Origin: JAHEKD01 sp965204695
GTDB taxonomy: Bacteria > Pseudomonadota > Gammaproteobacteria > Arenicellales > JAHEKD01
Reading direction: 5' to 3'
Assembly (NCBI GenBank): GCA_965204695.1
Contig: OZ242007.1
Coordinates: forward strand, 4,898,001 to 4,962,000
Length of the DNA stretch: 64,000 nt
Of this stretch, positions 1 through 9,209 are shown one piece after another. Below the pieces are notes generated by a model. It worked only from the letters and a program-made list of their open reading frames with translations, made no database searches and had not been told where the DNA came from. Made by a program: the position numbers and the translations under genes. Every line of letters begins with the position of its first letter. Position 1 is the first letter of the stretch.

Positions 1-498
1 GCCTGGTTCAGAGGTTGGGTCATTGGTCTTGATACTAATTAGTCCCGCTAAAGCATTAACACCATAGCGCGTGCCTTGAGGGCCATGCAGAATTTCTACC
101 TGTTGGGTATCAAGTAAACTACCAATTGTGCCTAATCCGGTGAAATCGATTTTGTCAACTATAACCCCAACGGATGAATTTGGTGAGCCAATATATTCGG
201 TTCGTTCACCGATTCCCCGAAGTTGAAAATAACGTGGCCTAGATGATTCGCCTGAAAAAGATAAATTTGGTGTGTTGTAAATCAGAGTCTCAAAGTGATC
301 AGCTCCAGAATCTTTAATATCCTCTTGTGTATGAACTGTTGCACTTAATGGTTGCTCATCAAGGGGTTTTACCCGCAGCCCAGAAGTAATCAAAATTTCA
401 AATAAATCATCATCTTCGGGAACAGTTTCCTGCGCATTAGCCGACAGACAAGCAAGAATTACTAAAATTACTCCTGATTTGCTAGCGTGTAATTTCAA
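1..498 (-). CDS. TonB-dependent outer-membrane receptor, N-terminal part (runs off the window)
   Basis: The reverse strand reads as a signal peptide ending near SANAQ followed by a TonB plug domain. The plug shows the typical VEILHGPQGTRYGVNALAG stretch and a preceding LRGIGER motif. Receptors of this class import siderophores, vitamin B12 or oligosaccharides across the outer membrane using TonB energy; the substrate cannot be told from the plug. An in-frame stop lies only a few codons upstream, so the TTG at 498 is the most likely start, with a weak GGAT element before it. The beta-barrel lies outside the window. It is divergent from the response regulator that follows, with about 130 bp between them. 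Confidence 0.85.
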   Translation of the reverse strand, partial: MKLHASKSGVILVILACLSANAQETVPEDDDLFEILITSGLRVKPLDEQPLSATVHTQEDIKDSGADHFETLIYNTPNLSFSGESSRPRYFQLRGIGERTEYIGSPNSSVGVIVDKIDFTGLGTIGSLLDTQQVEILHGPQGTRYGVNALAGLISIKTNDPTSEPG

Positions 499-626
499 TT
501 GTGATTATCCAATAAATGAAAACTGACTTTAACAAAATAAAGGTTAATTTGTGTGTCAAATGAAACAATTGTGTTAACTATCAGATATAATTTTGAACGT
601 CGTAATCTGATTTAGCAACATACATT

Positions 627-1253
627 TTGAGCATCAAAAATGTACTAATTGTTGATGATCACGCCTTATTTTTGGAGGGTTTGAGCGTCTTTTTTGAGCA
701 GCACTATCAAGGTGTGCAAGTTCATATTGCCAATAGCGCTGTAAAAGCACTGGGTTTATTAAGTGACAATCTCAATATCGATTTAATCTTGCTTGATCTG
801 GCGATGCCAGAAATCGATGGTCAACAATTTCTTAACGAAATTAATAAAAAACACTATCTGATTCCTCTGATTATTGTTTCAGGCAGTGAGAATTCCAACC
901 AAATTCAAAATGCACTGACTAAAGGTGCCATGGGTTTCATCCCAAAGGCTTATAGTGGTGAGCAAATGAAAGCTGCAATTCAGCAGGTGCTTGATGGCAA
1001 TATTTACTTACCAGAAGAAATCCGGTATCTGGTTGAAGGCGACAATGAAAATGGAATTTTTCTGTCAGATAGACAAGTCGAAGTCCTTAAGCTGATATGC
1101 AATGGGCTATCAAATAAACAAATCGGTTATCAACTTAAAATATCAGAAGCCACAGTCAAAACCCACATTAGCAAAATATTTGATCAATTCAATGTGCATA
1201 GCCGGATGGATTGTGCAAAAAAAGCCAATGAGCTGGGGTATTTTTCTTCATAA
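627..1253 (+). CDS. NarL/FixJ-type response regulator (REC + LuxR HTH)
   Basis: A 208-residue two-domain regulator. The receiver domain (about residues 4-120) has the acidic pair D10-D11, the phosphoacceptor D57 in LLDLAMP and the conserved K107. A LuxR-type helix-turn-helix follows (about 143-205, with LSDRQVEVLKLICNGLSNKQI and SEATVKTHI). Phosphorylation is expected to control DNA binding as a transcription factor. The start is a TTG, the first good start after an in-frame stop. It points toward the hybrid kinase on the other strand, which may be its partner. The target is unknown, but the divergent TonB receptor is a reasonable candidate. Confidence 0.88.
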   Translation: MSIKNVLIVDDHALFLEGLSVFFEQHYQGVQVHIANSAVKALGLLSDNLNIDLILLDLAMPEIDGQQFLNEINKKHYLIPLIIVSGSENSNQIQNALTKGAMGFIPKAYSGEQMKAAIQQVLDGNIYLPEEIRYLVEGDNENGIFLSDRQVEVLKLICNGLSNKQIGYQLKISEATVKTHISKIFDQFNVHSRMDCAKKANELGYFSS

Positions 1254-1259
1254 ACAACT

Positions 1260-1433
1260 GTCATCCTGCACCCATTCAGGCATAAAAGCCTGTCCCTGCG
1301 AAGGCGGGGATCTCCAAAACGCTGCTCGGGCACTGGTACACTCGAAGTGATGCAATACAGATTTGCTTTAACCTGTTTCACTGGGAAACGAAACGAGCAT
1401 CTGTAGAGATTCCTCCGCTACGGTCGGAATGAC
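1260..1433. repeat. Dispersed intergenic repeat with GTCATYC ends
   Basis: This noncoding stretch begins GTCATCCTG and ends CGGTCGGAATGAC, so its termini are inverted. It contains the internal words GGGGATCTCC and GAGATTCCTCCGCTACGG. A second element with the same kind of ends and the same GAG(A/G)ATCCCTCGGCTACGCTC core lies at 9210-9336. Short repeats of this style are common between bacterial genes and usually occur in many copies. It sits between the converging ends of the response regulator and the histidine kinase and may also fold into a transcript-ending structure. Confidence 0.55.
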
Positions 1434-1487
1434 TAGGACTGCAGGTTATTCCATTACGGTTTACACTCGAAAAAGTCCAGACTTACA

Positions 1488-3191
1488 CTACGTGTCATTC
1501 TGCAACTCAAACAATGCTCTTCTTAACAACATTGGGCTGACTGGCTTGTGCAGGTACAGATAACCTGAGGCTTTGATTTGTTCCAAACTTTCTACAGAAG
1601 TATCGCCAGTAATCAATAAACACTTCGGTGAAATCTCAAACTGACGCTTAAGCTTATTAACAATATCAACACCGCTATTCTCCGCTCGCAAACGAAAGTC
1701 GCTGATAATAATATCTGGAACAAATTCACTGTTTGTGAGAGTTTCAATCGCAGGTTCTAATCCTTCAACCACTCTAACATTAAGCTGCCATCCCGCTAAC
1801 ACTTCACTCATGGATTCACGAATAGCCTTTTCATCATCAATCACCATAATGTTGACACCCTTCAACGACCATGATGGGGCGGTAAGATTTTCTTTTCTTA
1901 AAGATATTTTTGATTTGTTTCCAGCCAGCAAATTTAGTGTAAAAGTGGTGCCCTTATCAGTTTCTGATGCCAACGATAACTCAATATCTAGCAGCTTACA
2001 TAATCGCTTAACAATCGATAAGCCAAGCCCAAGTCCTTTTTCTCTATCCCGCTCCGGGTTGCCAAGCTGATAAAACTCAGAGAAAATATTTTCTTGCTCA
2101 TTTTCTGGAATACCAACACCGGTATCACAAACTTCCAGTATAACGTGTTCATTACTTCGTCTGGCTATTATGCTGATCGAGCCAGATTTAGTATAAGAAA
2201 AAGCATTATCGACAAGATTTTTGATTATGCGCTGCACCAAAATTTTGTCACTGTAGACAATCTCATTATGACCAATCAGATCGAATTCTATTGATTTGGC
2301 ATCCGCTCTAGGCTGATATTCAGTTTGTAACGCAGTGAAAATCTCATTTAATTGAAAATGTGTCTTTCTGAACTCAATAGCATTGGAATCCAGCTTTGAA
2401 ATATCGAGAATGGAATTAAACAATTCTCCCAAGTTATTTAAAGACTGATTAACTTTATCGAATAAATCTTCATTACCTTTGGTCTTAGATTTGTTTTCCA
2501 AGGCATTAATAAAAAGCCCCAATGAATGCAATGGTTGGCGCAAATCATGACTGGCTGCAGCAATAAATCTAGATTTCTCCTGGTCCGCTTTTTCAGCGAT
2601 TTTCTTTTGTTTACTTAAAGCGTCACTGATCGTTGATACCACTAGAGTGACGACAAAAACAATTAAGATAGGCACAGCTAGAAAAACAGACGCCCATGAT
2701 CCGAACTCATAAATTCTAATGACAAAAGGAATAATATAGGGAACGATAAATACAAGATAAGAAGGTGGAAGTAAATACAACGGATTGATACTTGCGCCAG
2801 CTATTGCCGTGATAGTGTAAACGATTAAAACGAACCTGATTGGATCATCGGCAAGAATAAAATGCCAGCTTGCATAGCCCCAAATTATCCCGGCAAAAAA
2901 GGATTTTAGCACTAAAATCGTCGCCCATTTTCTAGCACGAGAGTAGGAACGATCACGAAAGCGGTTTAGTCGAATGGTGAATACAATCCACACACAATGG
3001 ATAACAATCAATCCTAACCAAATGTAAATGGTCTTATGAGGCACCTCATTCCAGATGGCAGCAGTGAACAAGATGCCCAAACCCACATGAAAGTAAATTG
3101 ATTCATGCATTCTGGAGATAGAGCGATCCAGTTGATGATTCAATCGCTCACTATCTTTCCATAGTGAAATGTCAAAAACAGAACTCAACAT
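1488..3191 (-). CDS. Membrane hybrid histidine kinase with C-terminal receiver
   Basis: A 567-residue protein. The N-terminal half holds about six membrane helices (residues 35-185) and no periplasmic sensor domain. Next come a HisKA domain with H215 in SHDLRQPL, an HATPase domain with N329, DTGVG at 356-360 and GLGLG at 386-390, and a C-terminal receiver with D452-D453, phosphoacceptor D498 and K549. The SHDLRQPL variant is typical of a hybrid kinase group in proteobacteria that often works with a NarL/FixJ regulator, and one lies convergently next door. The stimulus is unknown; an integral membrane sensor region suggests an intramembrane or lipid-soluble signal, which is inference. Confidence 0.88.
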   Translation of the reverse strand: MLSSVFDISLWKDSERLNHQLDRSISRMHESIYFHVGLGILFTAAIWNEVPHKTIYIWLGLIVIHCVWIVFTIRLNRFRDRSYSRARKWATILVLKSFFAGIIWGYASWHFILADDPIRFVLIVYTITAIAGASINPLYLLPPSYLVFIVPYIIPFVIRIYEFGSWASVFLAVPILIVFVVTLVVSTISDALSKQKKIAEKADQEKSRFIAAASHDLRQPLHSLGLFINALENKSKTKGNEDLFDKVNQSLNNLGELFNSILDISKLDSNAIEFRKTHFQLNEIFTALQTEYQPRADAKSIEFDLIGHNEIVYSDKILVQRIIKNLVDNAFSYTKSGSISIIARRSNEHVILEVCDTGVGIPENEQENIFSEFYQLGNPERDREKGLGLGLSIVKRLCKLLDIELSLASETDKGTTFTLNLLAGNKSKISLRKENLTAPSWSLKGVNIMVIDDEKAIRESMSEVLAGWQLNVRVVEGLEPAIETLTNSEFVPDIIISDFRLRAENSGVDIVNKLKRQFEISPKCLLITGDTSVESLEQIKASGYLYLHKPVSPMLLRRALFELQNDT

Positions 3192-3550
3192 ACAAAAAAG
3201 CGATTGCTCAAACTTAGTCCCTACGTTTCGGATTTATTATTATCACCCATTCTAGCTGAGTAATTTCAACAAGCAATCGTACTTTCGGATGACTCGGTAG
3301 AGTTATCCAGCATATGAAAACGAATATACGTTATGTGTACTGTTCTAATTTTCATAGTTACGTCGCTTTTAACCGACAGTCATATACAGGATGACACTTT
3401 TACTTGAATAGCTAGCCGATTAACACTAGAATCGGCTCTCAGCATGAAGACGCTGAACGCAGAAATTACAAGGCAAAAATCGCATGGAGAAGCCCACTGG
3501 CTTCTCCTTTTTTATAAGCATTACAAATTAGTGAATCATTGGAGAACGTG
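3192..3550 (+). promoter_or_regulatory. carAB leader region
   Basis: This 350-bp stretch separates the divergent kinase from carA. From left to right it holds a perfect 8-bp hairpin (3414-3421 with 3430-3437, AGCCGATT/AATCGGCT), a possible 36-codon leader ORF (3444-3554), a strong intrinsic terminator (3486-3513) and the carA ribosome-binding site GGAG at 3541-3544. No other rightward gene precedes the terminator. It therefore either ends a small RNA or attenuates carAB. Promoter boxes are not clear enough to place. Confidence 0.5.
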
Positions 3551-3554
3551 TTGA
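3444..3554 (+). CDS. Possible 36-residue leader peptide before carA
   Basis: An ATG at 3444 opens a 36-codon frame that runs straight through both arms of the terminator hairpin. It stops with TGA at 3552-3554, overlapping the TTG start of carA at 3551 as TTGA. That layout would couple leader translation both to terminator folding and to carA initiation. Against it, no convincing Shine-Dalgarno sequence precedes the ATG and the peptide resembles nothing I know. It may be a chance frame. Confidence 0.3.
   Translation: MKTLNAEITRQKSHGEAHWLLLFYKHYKLVNHWRTC
3486..3513 (+). terminator. Intrinsic terminator, candidate carAB attenuator
   Basis: GGAGAAGCC (3486-3494), a 4-nt loop and GGCTTCTCC (3499-3507) form a perfect 9-bp stem. 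Six T residues follow directly (3508-3513). It lies 37 bp before the chosen carA start. Terminators in this position regulate pyrimidine operons in several bacteria by attenuation. Confidence 0.8.
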
Positions 3555-4687
3555 GCCAACAGGCCATTTTAGCATTAGCCGATGGAACTATCTTTAAAGG
3601 CAAGTCATTCGGGGCTGAGACTACGACTGTGGGTGAAGTCGTATTCAATACTTCTATAACTGGTTATCAGGAAATTTTAACTGACCCGTCTTACGCAAAA
3701 CAGTTTGTTACCTTAACCTACCCGCATATTGGTAATACTGGTACTAATTCAGAGGATGTTGAAGCCAGGGAAATTTTTGCTTGTGGCTTGATTGTACGCG
3801 ATGTACCTCATCGAGCTAGTAGTTGGCGTAAGCAGCAAGATATTTCTAGTTATTTAACTGAAAAGGGCATTCCTGGAATTTGTGATATTGATACGCGTAA
3901 ATTAACCCGATTAATTCGTGAAAAGGGCGCACAATCAGGATGTCTGATGACCGGAGAGCAAGCGACTATAGAACAAGCGCTAACCCAGGCACAAGCCTTC
4001 GGTGGTATGAAAGGGCTCGATTTAGCCAAGGAAGTAACTGTTGAGAATAGCTATCAATGGGATGATGGCTGCTGGACGCTTGAAAACGGCTATGCTAAAC
4101 CCTCAGATCAACCACGATTTAAGATTGCGGCTTATGATTTTGGTATCAAACATAATATATTAAGGCTACTGGTTGAGCAGGGATGTGCTGTAACGGTTTA
4201 TCCAGCGCAAACTCCTGCAAGCGAGATTTTGGCGAAAAAATACGATGGTGTATTTCTTTCTAATGGCCCAGGTGATCCTGAACCCTGTGATTATGCGATA
4301 AAAGCCATTGCTGAATTACTGGATGCCGATATGCCCATATTTGGCATCTGCCTGGGACACCAACTGTTAGCCTTAGCTTCCGGTGGCAAGACTATGAAAA
4401 TGAAATTTGGCCACCATGGTGCCAATCATCCGGTCAAGGATCTCAAAAATGGACAGGTTGTTGTCACCAGTCAAAATCATGGATTTGCCGTGAGCGAAGA
4501 AGACTTGCCAGATTGTCTGAGAGTGACGCATCGGTCTTTGTTTGATGGGACTAATCAGGGTCTGGAGCGTACCGATAAGCCGGCATTTTCTTTTCAGGGT
4601 CACCCTGAAGCCAGTCCAGGCCCACAAGATATTCAATATTTGTTCGAACGATTTAGTCAGATGATGCTGGATCATAAAAAAGTGTAA
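3551..4687 (+). CDS. carA: Carbamoyl-phosphate synthase small subunit
   Basis: CarA is the glutaminase subunit that hydrolyses glutamine and channels ammonia to CarB, supplying carbamoyl phosphate for pyrimidines and arginine. The C-terminal class I amidotransferase domain carries the triad: C267 in FGICLGHQ, then H351 and E353 in GHPEASPGP. The N-terminal domain has the family pattern NTSITGYQEILTDPSY. The length (378 residues) is normal. I chose the TTG at 3551 because GGAG lies 6 nt upstream and the product then starts MSQQAILALADGT, as relatives do; an upstream TTG at 3539 would leave no ribosome site. carB follows after two bases. Confidence 0.97.
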   Translation: MSQQAILALADGTIFKGKSFGAETTTVGEVVFNTSITGYQEILTDPSYAKQFVTLTYPHIGNTGTNSEDVEAREIFACGLIVRDVPHRASSWRKQQDISSYLTEKGIPGICDIDTRKLTRLIREKGAQSGCLMTGEQATIEQALTQAQAFGGMKGLDLAKEVTVENSYQWDDGCWTLENGYAKPSDQPRFKIAAYDFGIKHNILRLLVEQGCAVTVYPAQTPASEILAKKYDGVFLSNGPGDPEPCDYAIKAIAELLDADMPIFGICLGHQLLALASGGKTMKMKFGHHGANHPVKDLKNGQVVVTSQNHGFAVSEEDLPDCLRVTHRSLFDGTNQGLERTDKPAFSFQGHPEASPGPQDIQYLFERFSQMMLDHKKV

Positions 4688-4689
4688 TC

Positions 4690-7600
4690 ATGCCCAAACG
4701 AGAAGATTTAAAAAGTATTATGATCATTGGCGCCGGGCCGATAATTATCGGCCAGGCTTGCGAGTTTGACTATTCCGGCGTGCAGGCATGCAAAGCGTTA
4801 AAAGCCGAGGGTTATCGAGTTATTTTGGTTAATTCTAATCCGGCAACAATCATGACTGATCCTGACTTTGCCGATGCGACTTACATTGAACCAATAGAGT
4901 GGAGGACAGTAGCAAAGATTATCGAAAAAGAGCGACCGGATGCCATATTGCCGACCATGGGCGGGCAAACCGGACTGAACTGCGCTCTGGATTTGGCCTT
5001 TAATGGTGTGCTGGAGAAATTCAATGTTGAAATGATCGGTGCCACTAAAGAGGCTATCGACAAAGCGGAAGACCGCGAAAAATTTCAAATCGCTATGCGT
5101 AACATCGGGTTAGAAGTTGCTCGTGGAAAAGTTGCGCATTCTATGGAGGAAGCTTACGAAATTCTGGGAAAGTTAGGTTATCCTGTAATTATCAGACCAT
5201 CCTTTACTTTGGGGGGGACAGGCGGCGGTGTGGCTTATAACCGCAGCGAATTCACTACAATCTGTGAACGCGGTTTGGATGCATCTCCCACTAATGAATT
5301 ATTAATCGAAGAATCCATTATCGGTTGGAAAGAATTTGAGATGGAAGTTGTTAGAGATAACAAAGACAACTGCATCATTATCTGTTCAATTGAAAATTTC
5401 GATGCAATGGGAGTGCATACAGGTGACTCCATCACAGTTGCTCCCGCCCAGACATTAACGGATAAAGAATATCAACTGATGCGTAATGCCAGTATTGCTG
5501 TTTTGCGTGAGATTGGAGTTGATACAGGTGGTTCGAATGTTCAGTTCGCCATCAATCCGGAAGATGGGCGTATGATAGTAATCGAAATGAATCCCCGCGT
5601 TTCCCGCTCGTCAGCACTGGCATCTAAAGCTACAGGTTTTCCAATCGCTAAAGTGGCGGCCAAACTGGCAGTTGGCTATACCTTGGATGAGCTCAGTAAT
5701 GATATTACTGGGGGTGCTACGCCAGCATCATTCGAACCATCCATTGATTATGTAGTGACCAAGATTCCACGTTTTGATTTTGAAAAATTCCCCAACGCTG
5801 ATGCAACTTTGACCAGTCAAATGAAATCTGTAGGGGAAGTGATGGCAATTGGTCGGACTTTTCAAGAATCTCTACAAAAAGCCATGCGCAGTTTAGAAAT
5901 AGGCAGTTACGGCTTTGAATCACAAATGCAAGTCATTGATGCCGAATCGCACTCCGAATTAAGACGCAAACTCAAGATTCCTGGTGCGAAACGCCTGTGG
6001 TATTTGGCCGATGCGATACGAGCCGGTATGAGTATAGATGAGATTTATTCTATAAGCGGTATCGATCCCTGGTTTTTGGCGGAGATAGAAGATTTAATAA
6101 ATGAAGAAAATAGTATAAAAAACAAAGCTATAGAACAAATACCTGATAAGTTACTTTATAGATGGAAGCGTAAAGGCTTTGCCGATGTTCGAATAGCAGA
6201 ATTATTGAATACAACTGAAAAACAGATTCGTGATTTGCGCCACGAAAAAAACATCAGACCAGTTTATAAGCGAGTTGACTCTTGTGCGGCAGAGTTTGCA
6301 ACACCGACAGCTTATATGTATTCAACCTATGAAGATGAATGCGAATCTGAGCCCAATGATATCAACAAGATCATCGTTTTAGGAGGTGGGCCCAACCGTA
6401 TTGGTCAGGGCATCGAATTTGACTATTGTTGTGTGCATGCTTCCTTGGCACTCAAGGAAAACGGTTATCAAACTATCATGGTTAATTGTAATCCTGAAAC
6501 GGTTTCTACTGACTATGACACTTCGGATCGACTATATTTTGAACCATTAACCTTAGAAGATGTGCTGGAAATCGTCCATAAAGAAAACCCGACTGGAATT
6601 ATCGTCCAATATGGTGGGCAAACACCATTAAAACTTGCGAGACCTCTAGAGGCTGAGGGCGCACCAATTGTCGGTACATCGCCTGATTCAATTCATCAGG
6701 CAGAAGACAGAGAATATTTTCAAAAACTGCTACAAGACCTGGATTTATTGCAGCCACCAAATCGAACGGCTACCAACGTTGGTGAGGCCATTACCTTGGC
6801 TGACGAGATCGGCTACCCATTAGTGGTACGACCCTCATATGTACTCGGCGGGCGGGCGATGGAAATTGTTCATAATCGAAATGATTTACAAGATTATATG
6901 AGCCGTGCGATTCATGTCTCCAATGAGTCGCCAGTCTTGTTGGATCGTTTTCTCAACGATGCTATTGAAGTGGATGTCGACGCACTATGCGATGGTAGCA
7001 ATGTCATCATCGGCGGTATTATGCAGCACATTGAAGAGGCGGGTGTCCATTCAGGCGACTCGGCGTGTTCGCTGCCGCCTTATAGCTTATCTGAAGCATT
7101 ACAAACTGAACTGAGAAGCCAAACAGAAAAACTCGCCCTGGCAATTGGTGTTTGTGGATTAATGAATATCCAGTTTGCTATCAAAGGCGATGCTATTTAT
7201 GTATTGGAAGTTAACCCAAGGGCTTCAAGAACTGCACCCTTTGTGTCTAAGGCAACCTCCAGGCCATTGGCTAAAATTGGTGCGCTATGCATGGTAGGTA
7301 AAACATTACCTGAACAAGCGGTTACAGAGCAAATAGTGCCGGATTACTATAGCGTTAAAGAAGCGGTATTTCCTTTTATTAAATTTCCAGGTGTCGATAC
7401 AGTGCTTGGTCCGGAGATGAAAAGTACCGGTGAAGTTATGGGTATTGGAAAGAGTTTTGGTGAAGCATTTGGTAAGGCCGTTCTGGCGGCCGGGTGGGGT
7501 GTGCCTCAATCTGGCAAGGCATTGATTAGTGTACGTGATCAGGATAAAGAGGAAGCGGTCCAGGTGAGCCGTTATTTTTCTGAAAATGGGTTTGAACTTT

Positions 7601-7905
7601 ATGCGACTCCAGGCACAGCTATCACTTTGGACGAAGCGGGCATTGCTGTTCAAGCGGTCAACAAAGTAGCCGATGGACGCCCACATGTGGTAGATTTAAT
7701 AAAAAATAACGAAGTAAATTTAATCGTTAACACTACATCGGGAAAGCAAAGCCTGGCTGATTCGTATACGATCAGACGTGAGGCGCTTGATCACAAAATG
7801 ACTTACTATACGACCATAGCAGGTGCTAAAGCAGCCTGTGAAGCTCACAAAAAGAACAGTGAAACACAGGTTAACTGCTTACAAGAATTACATAGAGCAA
7901 ACTAG
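4690..7905 (+). CDS. carB: Carbamoyl-phosphate synthase large subunit
   Basis: CarB makes carbamoyl phosphate from bicarbonate, ammonia and two ATP. Its 1071 residues show the internal duplication of the family. Each half begins with a preATP-grasp loop (GAGPIIIGQACEFDYSG near residue 14, GGGPNRIGQGIEFDYCC near 560) followed by an ATP-grasp domain with RPSFTLGGTGGG and RPSYVLGGRAMEI loops. The last 130 residues are the MGS-like allosteric domain that binds effectors such as UMP and ornithine. Full length and intact. It is cotranscribed with carA, and greA starts 7 bp after its stop. Confidence 0.97.
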   Translation: MPKREDLKSIMIIGAGPIIIGQACEFDYSGVQACKALKAEGYRVILVNSNPATIMTDPDFADATYIEPIEWRTVAKIIEKERPDAILPTMGGQTGLNCALDLAFNGVLEKFNVEMIGATKEAIDKAEDREKFQIAMRNIGLEVARGKVAHSMEEAYEILGKLGYPVIIRPSFTLGGTGGGVAYNRSEFTTICERGLDASPTNELLIEESIIGWKEFEMEVVRDNKDNCIIICSIENFDAMGVHTGDSITVAPAQTLTDKEYQLMRNASIAVLREIGVDTGGSNVQFAINPEDGRMIVIEMNPRVSRSSALASKATGFPIAKVAAKLAVGYTLDELSNDITGGATPASFEPSIDYVVTKIPRFDFEKFPNADATLTSQMKSVGEVMAIGRTFQESLQKAMRSLEIGSYGFESQMQVIDAESHSELRRKLKIPGAKRLWYLADAIRAGMSIDEIYSISGIDPWFLAEIEDLINEENSIKNKAIEQIPDKLLYRWKRKGFADVRIAELLNTTEKQIRDLRHEKNIRPVYKRVDSCAAEFATPTAYMYSTYEDECESEPNDINKIIVLGGGPNRIGQGIEFDYCCVHASLALKENGYQTIMVNCNPETVSTDYDTSDRLYFEPLTLEDVLEIVHKENPTGIIVQYGGQTPLKLARPLEAEGAPIVGTSPDSIHQAEDREYFQKLLQDLDLLQPPNRTATNVGEAITLADEIGYPLVVRPSYVLGGRAMEIVHNRNDLQDYMSRAIHVSNESPVLLDRFLNDAIEVDVDALCDGSNVIIGGIMQHIEEAGVHSGDSACSLPPYSLSEALQTELRSQTEKLALAIGVCGLMNIQFAIKGDAIYVLEVNPRASRTAPFVSKATSRPLAKIGALCMVGKTLPEQAVTEQIVPDYYSVKEAVFPFIKFPGVDTVLGPEMKSTGEVMGIGKSFGEAFGKAVLAAGWGVPQSGKALISVRDQDKEEAVQVSRYFSENGFELYATPGTAITLDEAGIAVQAVNKVADGRPHVVDLIKNNEVNLIVNTTSGKQSLADSYTIRREALDHKMTYYTTIAGAKAACEAHKKNSETQVNCLQELHRAN

Positions 7906-7911
7906 TAAAAT

Positions 7912-8388
7912 ATGAACAGAATTTTATTGACGACTAAGGGCGCAGAGAAACTGCGTGGCGAATTAAAAAAGTTAAAATCAGAAGATCGCCCGGCGATAAT
8001 TGAGGCGATAGCTGAGGCACGCGCACATGGTGATTTGTCTGAAAACGCCGAATACAGTGCCGCTAAAGAACAACAAGGGTTTATTGAAGGACGGATTCGT
8101 GAGTTAGAAGCGATGTTACCTAGTGCGGAAATTATTGATCCTTCCAGTTTAGATGCCCAGGGTCGGGTTGTGTTCGGCTCAACTGTAGAATTGTTTGACG
8201 AAGAAACCGATGCCGAAGTGACCTATCAAATCGTCGGTGATCAAGAGGCTGATCTTGAGCAAGGCCAAATCTCGCTTGGTTCTCCTATCGCCCGCGCATT
8301 GATCGGCAAGGAAGAGGGCGAAGAAGTCACCGTACAAGCCCCGGGCGGTGAAAAACACTATGAGATTTTGAAAGTTAGTTATATCTGA
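7912..8388 (+). CDS. greA: Transcription elongation factor GreA
   Basis: GreA enters the RNA polymerase secondary channel and stimulates cleavage of backtracked transcripts. The N-terminal coiled coil carries the tip residues D41 and E44 in GDLSENAEY. The C-terminal FKBP-like domain ends in the usual SPIARALIGKEEGEEV and PGGEKHYEI stretches. At 158 residues it has the same length as the E. coli protein and aligns with it throughout. It sits directly behind carB, an arrangement also found in Pseudomonas and other gammaproteobacteria. Confidence 0.97.
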   Translation: MNRILLTTKGAEKLRGELKKLKSEDRPAIIEAIAEARAHGDLSENAEYSAAKEQQGFIEGRIRELEAMLPSAEIIDPSSLDAQGRVVFGSTVELFDEETDAEVTYQIVGDQEADLEQGQISLGSPIARALIGKEEGEEVTVQAPGGEKHYEILKVSYI

Positions 8389-8475
8389 TATCTCAGGCTT
8401 GTCCCAAATCTCGTTGAGGGATTTCTAACTCAATTAGTGCGTTTTACAAATTTATTTAATTTAGTAAAAATTATA

Positions 8476-8784
8476 ATGACCAAGGTTTCCTGTCAAATTG
8501 TCTTCGCTTTCTTTCTAGTAATGTCTATTTCAATAAAGCCTGTCTATTCTGGCTGCGAAGAGTCGGGTTTGATTCAAGTGGATATGACACAAGATGGTAA
8601 TGTTAAAAATTATGCATACGTGTCTGAAGAAAATTTGGAAGAATTTTTTGAAAGTGAATATAAACTTATTACCTCTGGAGTAAAACCTAAAAATTCAAAT
8701 AAGAGGTATAAATTGTTTATCAATGATTGGAATAAAACTGACCTAAAAAATCATAAAAAGCAAATTTCTTCACCTATAAATTAA
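8476..8784 (+). CDS. Small secreted hypothetical protein
   Basis: A frame of 102 codons from the ATG at 8476; a GTG 39 bp upstream is possible but would bury the signal peptide. The first 25 residues (MTKVSCQIVFAFFLVMSISI then KPVYS) form a signal peptide with likely cleavage before GCEESG, so the mature protein is probably periplasmic. The cysteine after the cut is not in a proper lipobox. The rest is polar and lysine-rich. I recognise no domain. It lies between greA and yhbY, where related genomes usually have nothing. Confidence 0.5.
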   Translation: MTKVSCQIVFAFFLVMSISIKPVYSGCEESGLIQVDMTQDGNVKNYAYVSEENLEEFFESEYKLITSGVKPKNSNKRYKLFINDWNKTDLKNHKKQISSPIN

Positions 8785-8867
8785 CTTTTGTCATGGGCTA
8801 GCGAATCATATGAGGGTTTGGGGAGTCCAGTAGATTCTCCCTAACGGTAATGACGAGTTGGATCAAA

Positions 8868-9158
8868 TCAGGGCAACTCAATTTTTGGTTTTTCGCCTTG
8901 CTTATAAATCACCCCGACTCTCCCTATTAACTGAACGAAGTCTGATTCAGTTTGTACACAAATTTCTTTCAATAGTAGTTTTTTATCAGCGCTATTCAAT
9001 CCGGGCAATTTTATTTTTAACAATTCGTGGGTTTCTAATGATTTATTGATTTCACTGACAACCGCATCAGTCAAACCAGCATTACCGATTGATACAACTA
9101 CAGGCTTATGGTGCGCGAGGCCACGTAGATAGTTTTTTTGTTTACCGTTTAAGGACAT
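8868..9158 (-). CDS. yhbY: Ribosome assembly RNA-binding protein YhbY (CRM domain)
   Basis: A 96-residue single CRM-domain protein with the conserved opening LNGKQKNYLRGLAHHKPVV and the GxxG-type loop in IGNAGLTDAVV. YhbY associates with pre-50S particles and is thought to help 23S rRNA maturation. Its length matches the family. It is divergent from rlmE, another 50S maturation gene, as in E. coli and relatives, with a dispersed repeat in the space between. Confidence 0.93.
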   Translation of the reverse strand: MSLNGKQKNYLRGLAHHKPVVVSIGNAGLTDAVVSEINKSLETHELLKIKLPGLNSADKKLLLKEICVQTESDFVQLIGRVGVIYKQGEKPKIELP

Positions 9159-9209
9159 AAATAAATCTGAGATCGAAAGTTGGTGAATTATAACGATTTA
9201 TTCCATAAT

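Noticed and set aside
3539..4687. carA starting at TTG 3539
   Set aside because: It would place the start on the Shine-Dalgarno sequence used by the TTG at 3551, and the extra four residues are not found in relatives.
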